Part shown: positions 25,701 through 37,700 of the stretch, one piece after another
How positions within the stretch are numbered: the stretch's first letter is position 1
Layout: each line of letters begins with the position of its first letter
From: Protonemura montana
Taxonomy: Eukaryota > Arthropoda > Insecta > Plecoptera > Nemouridae
Direction: 5' to 3'
Length of the DNA stretch: 64,000 nt
Assembly (NCBI GenBank): GCA_947568835.1
Contig: OX387609.1
Span: 13,199,708-13,263,707 of the forward strand
Notes under the pieces: generated by a model
Database searches by the model: none
What the model was told of the DNA's origin: nothing
Seen by the model: the letters and a program-made list of their open reading frames with translations, nothing else
Position numbers and translations under genes: made by a program

Positions 25701-28700
25701 CGTAACATGTACTAGTACATGTCTATACACATAATTAGTTAGTAAAAAATGCCAATGGGTTTGGGATTTTATTTTAGAAAATACAAAAACATTAGTTTTT
25801 GAGTTATTGACCCTGATTATTTTGTTTAGATGCATTTAGGATGCCTGAACTAGGTAATTGTTGTAATTTTATGTGGTTTTTTGTTATCGGAAAATTGTCA
25901 GGACTGCTCTAACCCTTGAAGAAGTAACAGGTACAAGTTACGAAACGTTGAAAAATTTAGTTGTCCTTCACTAAGCATTTAAAACCCATTTCAAATAGTT
26001 TTTGTTGAAACTAGTGCTTAGGATAAATCAAGTAAACATGAGTCTAAAAACAATCAGAGACACATTTCTTCTGCTGCTAGTTTAATTTCTCTGTTTAGAA
26101 AACCTAAATAAACTTACCAAAGCCCAGTTCCTTGCCAACTCTGTATGGCAGACATGTTAACTTAACATGCACAGAAATGTTTCTTCTTTCCCAGCATGAA
26201 ATATCAATCAAACAAAATTCTTGGTGCTGTTTACCTAGACAACTGATTCCATAATGGCAAGATGGCTGCTCTCCTAATGTTTTACCAAATCGTGTTAATC
26301 TCTTTCATCGAACGCAGGTTCAAGCTCCGCATGGAGGCGGGATTCCCTGACTTCTGCTGCGAGATGAACAAGTCGAAGATGCAGACCACAGCACCTATAA
26401 GCTCCGCCCCCTCCGCCACGTCAAGCCCCGCCTCTTCTGTCACGTTCTGCGGAATCAACATCGACGCCGCCACATTCGGAGCCGAGCTGGACGTTAGCAG
26501 GCTCGTGCAGCGAAACCTGGGGTCCACCACTGGAGTCAAACCACTACCACTGGGCTTCGAGCAGAGAATAGAGTGAGTTGTAGGGAGCTCCACCACTGGC
26601 TTGTGCAGCGAAACCTGGGGTCCACCACTGGAGTTAAACCACTACCACTGGGCTTCGAGCAGAGAATAGAGTGAGTTGTAGGCAGCTCCACCACTGGCTC
26701 GTGCAGCGAAACCTGGGGTCCACCACTGAAGTCAAACCAGGAGAAGGATGGAGAGTTTGGACTCCAATTTTTAGAGATTATTTGTGTTCCTTATTATAAA
26801 ATACCCTGAAAATTGCAAGAGTTTGCAATTTAAATCAGATTTCACAGCAAGGAGAGTCAACTTCTCTTCAAAGGATGCTTGGAGTTCATGGGGTCAATGA
26901 CCTGCTGTACTAGGGTGGGTTGGAAACTTTATTATAGGTTTATACCCTGACTTGTTTATCTAAACCCGGTGCCCCGTGAGTTGGAGAGCAATTACATGAA
27001 AAGTGTTCGGACCTGATAACTAGTGGAAGTTGTGGTACTAGTGGAACTAGTGGAACTAGTGGAACTAGTGGAACTAGTGGAACTAGTGGAACTAGTGGAA
27101 GTTGTGGAACTAGTGGAACTAGTGGAACTAGTGGAACTAGTGGAACTAGTGGAACTAGTGGAACTAGTGGAAGTTGTGGAACTAGTGGAACTAGTGGAAC
27201 TAGTGGAACTAGTGGAACTAGTGGAAGTTGTGGAACTAGTGGAACTAGTGGAACTAGTGGAAGTTGTGGAACTAGTGGAACTAGTGGAACTAGTGGAACT
27301 AGTGGAACTAGTGGAACTAGTGGAAGTTGTGGAACTAGTGGAAGTTGTGGAAGTTGTGGAACTAGTGGAACTAGTGGAACTAGTGGAACTAGTGGAACTA
27401 GTGGAAGTTGTGGTACTAGTGGAACTAGTGGAACTAGTGGAACTAGTGGAACTAGTGGAAGTTGTGGAACTAGTGGAACTAGTGGAAGTTGTGGAACTAG
27501 TGGAACTAGTGGAAGTTGTGGAACTAGTGGAACTAGTGGAACTAGTGGAACTAGTGGAACTAGTGGAACTAGTGGAACTAGTGGAAGTTGTGGAACTAGT
27601 GGAACTAGTGGAAGTTGTGGAACTAGTGGAACTAGTGGAAGTTGTGGAACTAGTGGAACTAGTGGAACTAGTGGAACTAGTGGAACTAGTGGAAGTTGTG
27701 GAACTAGTGGAACTAGTGGAACTAGTGGAACTAGTGGAAGTTGTGGAACTAGTGGAACTAGTGGAAGTTGTGGAACTAGTGGAACTAGTGGAACTAGTGG
27801 AAGTTGTGGAACTAGTGGAACTAGTGGAAGTTGTGGAACTAGTGGAACTAGTGGAACTAGTGGAACTAGTGGAAGTTGTGGAACTAGTGGAACTAGTGGA
27901 AGTTGTGGAACTAGTGGAACTAGTGGAACTAGTGGAAGTTGTGGAACTAGTGGAACTAGTGGAAGTTGTGGAACTAGTGGAACTAGTGGAAGTTGTGGAA
28001 CTAGTGGAACTAGTGGAACTAGTGGAAGTTGTGGAACTAGTGGAACTAGTGGAACTAGTGGAAGTTGTGGAACTAGTGGAACTAGTGGAACTAGTGGAAC
28101 TAGTGGAACTAGTGGAACTAGTGGAAGTTGTGGAACTAGTGGAACTAGTGGAAGTTGTGGAACTAGTGGAACTAGTGGAACTAGTGGAAGTTGTGGAACT
28201 AGTGGAACTAGTGGAACTAGTGGAAGTTGTGGAACTAGTGGAACTAGTGGAAGTTGTGGAACTAGTGGAACTAGTGGAACTAGTGGAAGTTGTGGAACTA
28301 GTGGAACTAGTGGAAGTTGTGGAACTAGTGGAACTAGTGGAAGTTGTGGAACTAGTGGAACTAGTGGAACTAGTGGAACTAGTGGAACTAGTGGAACTAG
28401 TGGAAGTTGTGGAACTAGTGGAACTAGTGGAACTAGTGGAACTAGTGGAACTAGTGGAACTAGTGGAAGTTGTGGAACTAGTGGAACTAGTGGAAGTTGT
28501 GGAACTAGTGGAACTAGTGGAACTAGTGGAACTAGTGGAACTAGTGGAACTAGTGGAAGTTGTGGAACTAGTGGAACTAGTGGAAGTTGTGGAACTAGTG
28601 GAACTAGTGGAACTAGTGGAAGTTGTGGAACTAGTGGAACTAGTGGAAGTTGTGGAACTAGTGGAACTAGTGGAACTAGTGGAACTAGTGGAACTAGTGG

Positions 28701-31700
28701 AAGTTGTGGAACTAGTGGAACTAGTGGAAGTTGTGGAACTAGTGGAACTAGTGGAAGTTGTGGAACTAGTGGAACTAGTGGAACTAGTGGAAGTTGTGGA
28801 ACTAGTGGAACTAGTGGAACTAGTGGAACTAGTGGAACTAGTGGAACTAGTGGAAGTTGTGGAACTAGTGGAACTAGTGGAAGTTGTGGAACTAGTGGAA
28901 CTAGTGGAACTAGTGGAACTAGTGGAACTAGTGGAACTAGTGGAAGTTGTGGAACTAGTGGAACTAGTGGAAGTTGTGGAACTAGTGGAACTAGTGGAAC
29001 TAGTGGAAGTTGTGGAACTAGTGGAACTAGTGGAAGTTGTGGAACTAGTGGAACTAGTGGAACTAGTGGAACTAGTGGAACTAGTGGAACTAGTGGAAGT
29101 TGTGGAACTAGTGGAACTAGTGGAAGTTGTGGAACTAGTGGAACTAGTGGAACTAGTGGAACTAGTGGAACTAGTGGAACTAGTGGAAGTTGTGGAACTA
29201 GTGGAACTAGTGGAACCAGTGGAACTAGTGGAACTAGTGGAAGTTGTGGAAGTTGTGGAACTAGTGGAACTAGTGGAACTAGTGGAAGTTGTGGAACTAG
29301 TGGAACTAGTGGAACTAGTGGAACTAGTGGAACTAGTGGAACTAGTGGAAGTTGTGGAACTAGTGGAACTAGTGGAACTAGTGGAACTAGTGGAACTAGT
29401 GGAAGTTGTGGTACAAGTGGAACTAGTGGAACTAGTGGAACTAGTGGAACTAGTGGAACTAGTGGAACTAGTGGAACTAGTGGAACTAGTGGAAGTTGTG
29501 GTACTAGTGGAACTAGTGGAACTAGTGGAACTAGTGGAACTAGTGGAACTAGTGGAAGTTGTGGTACTAGTGGAACTAGTGGAAGTTGTGGAACTAGTGG
29601 AACTAGTGGAACTAGTGGAACTAGTGGAACTAGTGGAACTAGTGGAACTAGTGGAAGTTGTGGAACTAGTGGAACTAGTGGAAGTTGTGGAACTAGTGGA
29701 ACTAGTGGAACTAGTGGAACTAGTGGAACTAGTGGAACTAGTGGAAGTTGTGGAACTAGTGGAACTAGTGGAACTAGTGGAACTAGTGGAAGTTGTGGAA
29801 CTAGTGGAACTAGTGGAACTAGTGGAACTAGTGGAACTAGTGGAACTAGTGGAACTAGTGGAAGTTGTGGAACTAGTGGAAGTTGTGGAACTAGTGGAAC
29901 TAGTGGAAGTTGTGGAACTAGTGGAACTAGTGGAACTAGTGGAACTAGTGGAACTAGTGGAACTAGTGGAAGTTGTGGTACTAGTGGAACTAGTGGAAGT
30001 TGTGGAACTAGTGGAACTAGTGGAACTAGTGGAACTAGTGGAAGTTGTGGAACTAGTGGAACTAGTGGAACTAGTGGAAGTTGTGGAACTAGTGGAACTA
30101 GTGGAACTAGTGGAACTAGTGGAAGTTGTGGAACTAGTGGAACTAGTGGAACTAGTGGAAGTTGTGGAACTAGTGGAACTAGTGGAAGTTGTGGAACTAG
30201 TGGAACTAGTGGAACTAGTGGAACTAGTGGAACTAGTGGAACTAGTGGAAGTTGTGGAACTAGTGGAACTAGTGGAAGTTGTGGAACTAGTGGAACTAGT
30301 GGAAGTTGTGGAACTAGTGGAACTAGTGGAACTAGTGGAACTAGTGGAACTAGTGGAACTAGTGGAAGTTGTGGAACTAGTGGAACTAGTGGAACTAGTG
30401 GAACTAGTGGAACTAGTGGAACTAGTGGAACTAGTGGAAGTTGTGGTACTAGTGGAACTAGTGGAACTAGTGGAAGTTGTGGAAGTTGTGGAACTAGTGG
30501 AACTAGTGGAACTAGTGGAACTAGTGGAACTAGTGGAAGTTGTGGAACTAGTGGAACTAGTGGAACTAGTGGAACTAGTGGAAGTTGTGGAACTAGTGGA
30601 ACTAGTGGAACTAGTGGAACTAGTGGAACTAGTGGAACTAGTGGAACTAGTGGAACTAGTGGAACTAGTGGAACTAGTGGAAGTAGTGGAACTAGTGGAA
30701 CTAGTGGAACTAGTGGAAGTTGTGGTACTAGTGGAAGTTGTGGAACTAGTGGAACTAGTGGAACTAGTGGAACTAGTGGAACTAGTGGAAGTTGTGGAAC
30801 TAGTGGAACTAGTGGAACTAGTGGAAGTTGTGGAACTAGTGGAAGTTGTGGAACTAGTGGAAGTTGTGGAACTAGTGGAACTAGTGGAACTAGTGGAACT
30901 AGTGGAAGTTGTGGAACTAGTGGAAGTTGTGGAACTAGTGGAACTAGTGGAACTAGTGGAACTAGTGGAACTAGTGGAACTAGTGGAACTAGTGGAACTA
31001 GTGGAAGTTGTGGTACTAGTGGAACTAGTGGAAGTTGTGGAACTAGTGGAACTAGTGGAACTAGTGGAACTAGTGGAACTAGTGGAAGTTGTGGAACTAG
31101 TGGAACTAGTGGAAGTTGTGGAACTAGTGGAACTAGTGGAACTAGTGGAACTAGTGGAAGTTGTGGAACTAGTGGAACTAGTGGAACTAGTGGAACTAGT
31201 GGAACTAGTGGAAGTTGTGGAACTAGTGGAACTAGTGGAACTAGTGGAACTAGTGGAACTAGTGGAAGTTGTGGAACTAGTGGAACTAGTGGAAGTTGTG
31301 GAACTAGTGGAACTAGTGGAAGTTGTGGAACTAGTGGAACTAGTGGAAGTTGTGGAACTAGTGGAAGTTGTGGAACTAGTGGAAGTTGTGGAACTAGTGG
31401 AACTAGTGGAACTAGTGGAACTAGTGGAACTAGTGGAAGTTGTGGAACTAGTGGAAGTTGTGGAACTAGTGGAACTAGTGGAAGTTGTGGAACTAGTGGA
31501 ACTAGTGGAACTAGTGGAAGTTGTGGAACTAGTGGAACTAGTGGAACTAGTGGAACTAGTGGAACTAGTGGAAGTTGTGGAACTAGTGGAACTAGTGGAA
31601 CTAGTGGAAGTTGTGGTACTAGTGGAACTAGTGGAACTAGTGGAACTAGTGGAACTAGTGGAAGTTGTGGTACTAGTGGAACTAGTGGAAGTTGTGGAAC

Positions 31701-34700
31701 TAGTGGAACTAGTGGAACTAGTGGAACTAGTGGAAGTTGTGGAACTAGTGGAACTAGTGGAAGTTGTGGAACTAGTGGAACTAGTGGAACTAGTGGAACT
31801 AGTGGTACTAGTGGAACTAGTGGAACTAGTGGAACTAGTGGAAGTTGTGGAACTAGTGGAACTAGTGGAACTAGTGGAACTAGTGGTACTAGTGGAAGTT
31901 GTGGAACTAGTGGAACTAGTGGAAGTTGTGGAACTAGTGGAACTAGTGGAACTAGTGGAACTAGTGGAACTAGTGGAACTAGTGGAACTAGTGGAAGTTG
32001 TGGAACTAGTGGAACTAGTGGAACTAGTGGAACTAGTGGAAGTTGTGGTACTAGTGGAACTAGTGGAACTAGTGGAACTAGTGGAACTAGTGGAACTAGT
32101 GGAACTAGTGGAAGTTGTGGTACTAGTGGAACTAGTGGAAGTTGTGGAACTAGTGGAACTAGTGGAACTAGTGGAACTAGTGGAAGTTGTGGTACTAGTG
32201 GAACTAGTGGAACTAGTGGAAGTTGTGGAACTAGTGGAACTAGTGGAACTAGTGGAACTAGTGGAACTAGTGGAAGTTGTGGAACTAGTGGAACTAGTGG
32301 AACTAGTGGAACTAGTGGAAGTTGTGGTACTAGTGGAACTAGTGGAACTAGTGGAACTAGTGGAACTAGTGGAAGTTGTGGTACTAGTGGAACTAGTGGA
32401 AGTTGTGGAACTAGTGGAACTAGTGGAACTAGTGGAACTAGTGGAAGTTGTGGTACTAGTGGAACTATTGGAACTAGTGGAACTAGTGGAACTAGTGGAA
32501 GTTGTGGAACTAGTGGAACTAGTGGAACTAGTGGAACTAGTGGAACTAGTGGAAGTTGTGGAACTAGTGGAACTAGTGGAACTAGTGGAACTAGTGGTAC
32601 TAGTGGAAGTTGTGGAACTAGTGGAACTAGTGGAAGTTGTGGAACTAGTGGAACTAGTGGAACTAGTGGAACTAGTGGAACTAGTGGAACTAGTGGAACT
32701 AGTGGAACTAGTGGAACTAGTGGAACTAGTGGAACTAGTGGAAGTTGTGGAACTAGTGGAACTAGTGGAAGTTGTGGAACTAGTGGAACTAGTGGAACTA
32801 GTGGAACTAGTGGAAGTTGTGGAACTAGTGGAACTAGTGGAAGTTGTGGAACTAGTGGAACTAGTGGAACTAGTGGAACTAGTGGAACTAGTGGAACTAG
32901 TGGAAGTTGTGGAACTAGTGGAACTAGTGGAAGTTGTGGAACTAGTGGAACTAGTGGAAGTTGTGGAACTAGTGGAACTAGTGGAACTAGTGGAACTAGT
33001 GGAACTAGTGGAAGTTGTGGAACTAGTGGAACTAGTGGAACTAGTGGAACTAGTGGAACTAGTGGAACTAGTGGAACTAGTGGAAGTTGTGGTACTAGTG
33101 GAACTAGTGGAACTAGTGGAAGTTGTGGAAGTTGTGGAACTAGTGGAACTAGTGGAACTAGTGGAACTAGTGGAACTAGTGGAACTAGTGGAAGTTGTGG
33201 AACTAGTGGAACTAGTGGAACTAGTGGAAGTTGTGGAACTAGTGGAACTAGTGGAACTAGTGGAACTAGTGGAACTAGTGGAACTAGTGGAACTAGTGGA
33301 ACTAGTGGAACTAGTGGAACTAGTGGAACTAGTGGAAGTAGTGGAACTAGTGGAACTAGTGGTACTAGTGGAAGTTGTGGAACTAGTGGAACTAGTGGAA
33401 CTAGTGGAACTAGTGGAACTAGTGGAAGTTGTGGAACTAGTGGAACTAGTGGAACTAGTGGAAGTTGTGGAACTAGTGGAAGTTGTGGAACTAGTGGAAG
33501 TTGTGGAAGTTGTGGAACTAGTGGAACTAGTGGAACTAGTGGAAGTTGTGGTACTAGTGGAACTAGTGGAAGTTGTGGAACTAGTGGAACTAGTGGAACT
33601 AGTGGAACTAGTGGAACTAGTGGAAGTTGTGGAACTAGTGGAACTAGTGGAAGTTGTGGAACTAGTGGAACTAGTGGAACTAGTGGAACTAGTGGAAGTT
33701 GTGGAACTAGTGGAACTAGTGGAACTAGTGGAACTAGTGGAACTAGTGGAAGTTGTGGAACTAGTGGAACTAGTGGAACTAGTGGAACTAGTGGAAGTTG
33801 TGGAACTAGTGGAACTAGTGGAACTAGTGGAACTAGTGGAACTAGTGGAAGTTGTGGAACTAGTGGAACTAGTGGAAGTTGTGGAACTAGTGGAACTAGT
33901 GGAACTAGTGGAAGTTGTGGAACTAGTGGAACTAGTGGAACTAGTGGAACTAGTGGAACTAGTGGAAGTTGTGGAACTAGTGGAACTAGTGGAACTAGTG
34001 GAAGTTGTGGTACTAGTGGAACTAGTGGAACTAGTGGAACTAGTGGAACTAGTGGAACTAGTGGAAGTTGTGGTACTAGTGGAACTAGTGGAAGTTGTGG
34101 AACTAGTGGAACTAGTGGAACTAGTGGAACTAGTGGAAGTTGTGGTACTAGTGGAACTAGTGGAACTAGTGGAACTAGTGGAAGTTGTGGAACTAGTGGA
34201 ACTAGTGGAACTAGTGGAACTAGTGGTACTAGTGGAAGTTGTGGAACTAGTGGAACTAGTGGAAGTTGTGGAACTAGTGGAACTAGTGGAACTAGTGGAA
34301 CTAGTGGAACTAGTGGAACTAGTGGAACTAGTGGAAGTTGTGGAACTAGTGGAACTAGTGGAACTAGTGGAAGTTGTGGTACTAGTGGAACTAGTGGAAC
34401 TAGTGGAACTAGTGGAACTAGTGGAACTAGTGGAACTAGTGGAAGTTGTGGTACTAGTGGAACTAGTGGAAGTTGTGGAACTAGTGGAACTAGTGGAACT
34501 AGTGGAACTAGTGGAAGTTGTGGTACTAGTGGAACTAGTGGAACTAGTGGAACTAGTGGAAGTTGTGGAACTAGTGGAACTAGTGGAACTAGTGGAACTA
34601 GTGGAACTAGTGGAACTAGTGGAAGTTGTGGAACTAGTGGAACTAGTGGAACTAGTGGAACTAGTGGAAGTTGTGGTACTAGTGGAACTAGTGGAACTAG

Positions 34701-37700
34701 TGGAACTAGTGGAACTAGTGGAACTAGTGGAAGTTGTGGTACTAGTGGAACTAGTGGAAGTTGTGGAACTAGTGGAACTAGTGGAACTAGTGGAACTAGT
34801 GGAAGTTGTGGTACTAGTGGAACTAGTGGAACTAGTGGAACTAGTGGAACTAGTGGAAGTTGTGGAACTAGTGGAACTAGTGGAACTAGTGGAACTAGTG
34901 GAACTAGTGGAAGTTGTGGAACTAGTGGAACTAGTGGAACTAGTGGAACTAGTGGTACTAGTGGAAGTTGTGGAACTAGTGGAACTAGTGGAAGTTGTGG
35001 AACTAGTGGAACTAGTGGAACTAGTGGAACTAGTGGAACTAGTGGAACTAGTGGAACTAGTGGAACTAGTGGAAGTTGTGGAACTAGTGGAACTAGTGGA
35101 ACTAGTGGAACTAGTGGAAGTTGTGGTACTAGTGGAACTAGTGGAACTAGTGGAACTAGTGGTACTAGTGGAAGTTGTGGAACTAGTGGAACTAGTGGAA
35201 GTTGTGGAACTAGTGGAACTAGTGGAACTAGTGGAACTAGTGGAACTAGTGGAACTAGTGGAACTAGTGGAAGTTGTGGAACTAGTGGAACTAGTGGAAC
35301 TAGTGGAACTAGTGGAAGTTGTGGTACTAGTGGAACTAGTGGAACTAGTGGAACTAGTGGAACTAGTGGAACTAGTGGAACTAGTGGAACTAGTGGAACT
35401 AGTGGAACTAGTGGAAGTTGTGGTACTAGTGGAACTAGTGGAAGTTGTGGAACTAGTGGAACTAGTGGAACTAGTGGAACTAGTGGAACTAGTGGAACTA
35501 GTGGAACTAGTGGAAGTTGTGGAACTAGTGGAACTAGTGGAAGTTGTGGAACTAGTGGAACTAGTGGAACTAGTGGAACTAGTGGAACTAGTGGAAGTTG
35601 TGGAACTAGTGGAACTAGTGGAAGTTGTGGAACTAGTGGAACTAGTGGAACTAGTGGAACTAGTGGAACTAGTGGAAGTTGTGGAACTAGTGGAACTAGT
35701 GGAAGTTGTGGAACTAGTGGAACTAGTGGAACTAGTGGAACTAGTGGAAGTTGTGGAACTAGTGGAACTAGTGGAACTAGTGGAACTAGTGGAACTAGTG
35801 GAACTAGTGGAACTAGTGGAAGTTGTGGTACTAGTGGAACTAGTGGAACTAGTGGAACTAGTGGAACTAGTGGAACTAGTGGAAGTTGTGGTACTAGTGG
35901 AACTAGTGGAAGTTGTGGAACTAGTGGAACTAGTGGAACTAGTGGAACTAGTGGAAGTTGTGGTACTAGTGGAACTAGTGGAACTAGTGGAACTAGTGGA
36001 ACTAGTGGAAGTTGTGGTACTAGTGGAACTAGTGGAAGTTGTGGTACTAGTGGAACTAGTGGAAGTAGTGGAACTAGTGGAACTAGTGGAAGTTGTGGTA
36101 CTAGTGGAACTAGTGGAACTAGTGGAACTAGTGGAACTAGTGGAAGTTGTGGTACTAGTGGAACTAGTGGAACTAGTGGAACTAGTGGAACTAGTGGAAG
36201 TTGTGGTACTAGTGGAACTAGTGGAAGTTGTGGTACTAGTGGAACTAGTGGAAGTTGTGGAACTAGTGGAAGTTGTGGAACTAGTGGAACTAGTGGAACT
36301 AGTGGAACTAGTGGAACTAGTGGAACTAGTGGAACTAGTGGAAGTTGTGGAACTAGTGGAAGTTGTGGAACTAGTGGAACTAGTGGAACTAGTGGAAGTT
36401 GTGGTACTAGTGGAACTAGTGGAACTAGTGGAACTAGTGGAACTAGTGGAACTAGTGGAAGTTGTGGAACTAGTGGAACTAGTGGAACTAGTGGAACTAG
36501 TGGAAGTTGTGGTACTAGTGGAACTAGTGGAAGTTGTGGTACTAGTGGAACTAGTGGAAGTTGTGGAACTAGTGGAACTAGTGGAACTAGTGGAACTAGT
36601 GGAACCAGTGGAACTAGTGGAAGTTGTGGAAGTTGTGGAACTAGTGGAACTAGTGGAACTAGTGGAAGTTGTGGAACTAGTGGAACTAGTGGAACTAGTG
36701 GAACTAGTGGAACTAGTGGAACTAGTGGAAGTTGTGGAACTAGTGGAACTAGTGGAACTAGTGGAACTAGTGGAACTAGTGGAACTAGTGGAACTAGTGG
36801 AACTAGTGGAAGTTGTGGAACTAGTGGAAGTTGTGGAACTAGTGGAACTAGTGGAACTAGTGGAACTAGTGGAACTAGTGGAACTAGTGGAACTAGTGGA
36901 AGTTGTGGAACTAGTGGAACTAGTGGAACTAGTGGAACTAGTGGAACTAGTGGAACTAGTGGAACTAGTGGAAGTTGTGGAACTAGTGGAAGTTGTGGAA
37001 CTAGTGGAACTAGTGGAACTAGTGGAAGTTGTGGTACTAGTGGAACTAGTGGAACTAGTGGAACTAGTGGAACTAGTGGAAGTTGTGGAACTAGTGGAAC
37101 TAGTGGAACTAGTGGAACTAGTGGAAGTTGTGGTACTAGTGGAACTAGTGGAAGTTGTGGTACTAGTGGAACTAGTGGAAGTTGTGGAACTAGTGGAACT
37201 AGTGGAACTAGTGGAACTAGTGGAACTAGTGGAACTAGTGGAACTAGTGGAACTAGTGGAAGTTGTGGAACTAGTGGAACTAGTGGAACTAGTGGAACTA
37301 GTGGAAGTTGTGGAACTAGTGGAACTAGTGGAAGTTGTGGAACTAGTGGAACTAGTGGAACTAGTGGAACTAGTGGAAGTTGTGGAACTAGTGGAACTAG
37401 TGGAACTAGTGGAACTAGTGGAACTAGTGGAACTAGTGGAAGTTGTGGAACTAGTGGAACTAGTGGAAGTTGTGGAACTAGTGGAACTAGTGGAACTAGT
37501 GGAACTAGTGGAAGTTGTGGAACTAGTGGAACTAGTGGAACTAGTGGAAGTAGTGGAACTAGTGGAACTAGTGGAAGTTGTGGAACTAGTGGAACTAGTG
37601 GAACTAGTGGAACTAGTGGAAGTTGTGGAACTAGTGGAAGTTGTGGAACTAGTGGAACTAGTGGAACTAGTGGAACTAGTGGAACTAGTGGAACTAGTGG

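Larger units (their letters stand above)
20178..26572 (+). pseudogene. TERT: Duplicated TERT exons 5-11 (copy 2)
   Basis: Exons at 20178-20304, 20854-21004, 22084-22328, 23280-23419, 24770-24884, 25481-25625 and 26318-26572, all with intact splice sites and open frames. Their summed length is 1178 nt, not a multiple of three. Exon 11 copy 1 leaves phase 2 while the copy 2 exon 5 expects phase 0. Reading both copies in series therefore shifts the frame. Either copy alone can be joined to exon 4 upstream and exon 12 downstream. I call it a duplicate, not a decayed copy: no inactivating base change was seen. Confidence 0.85.
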
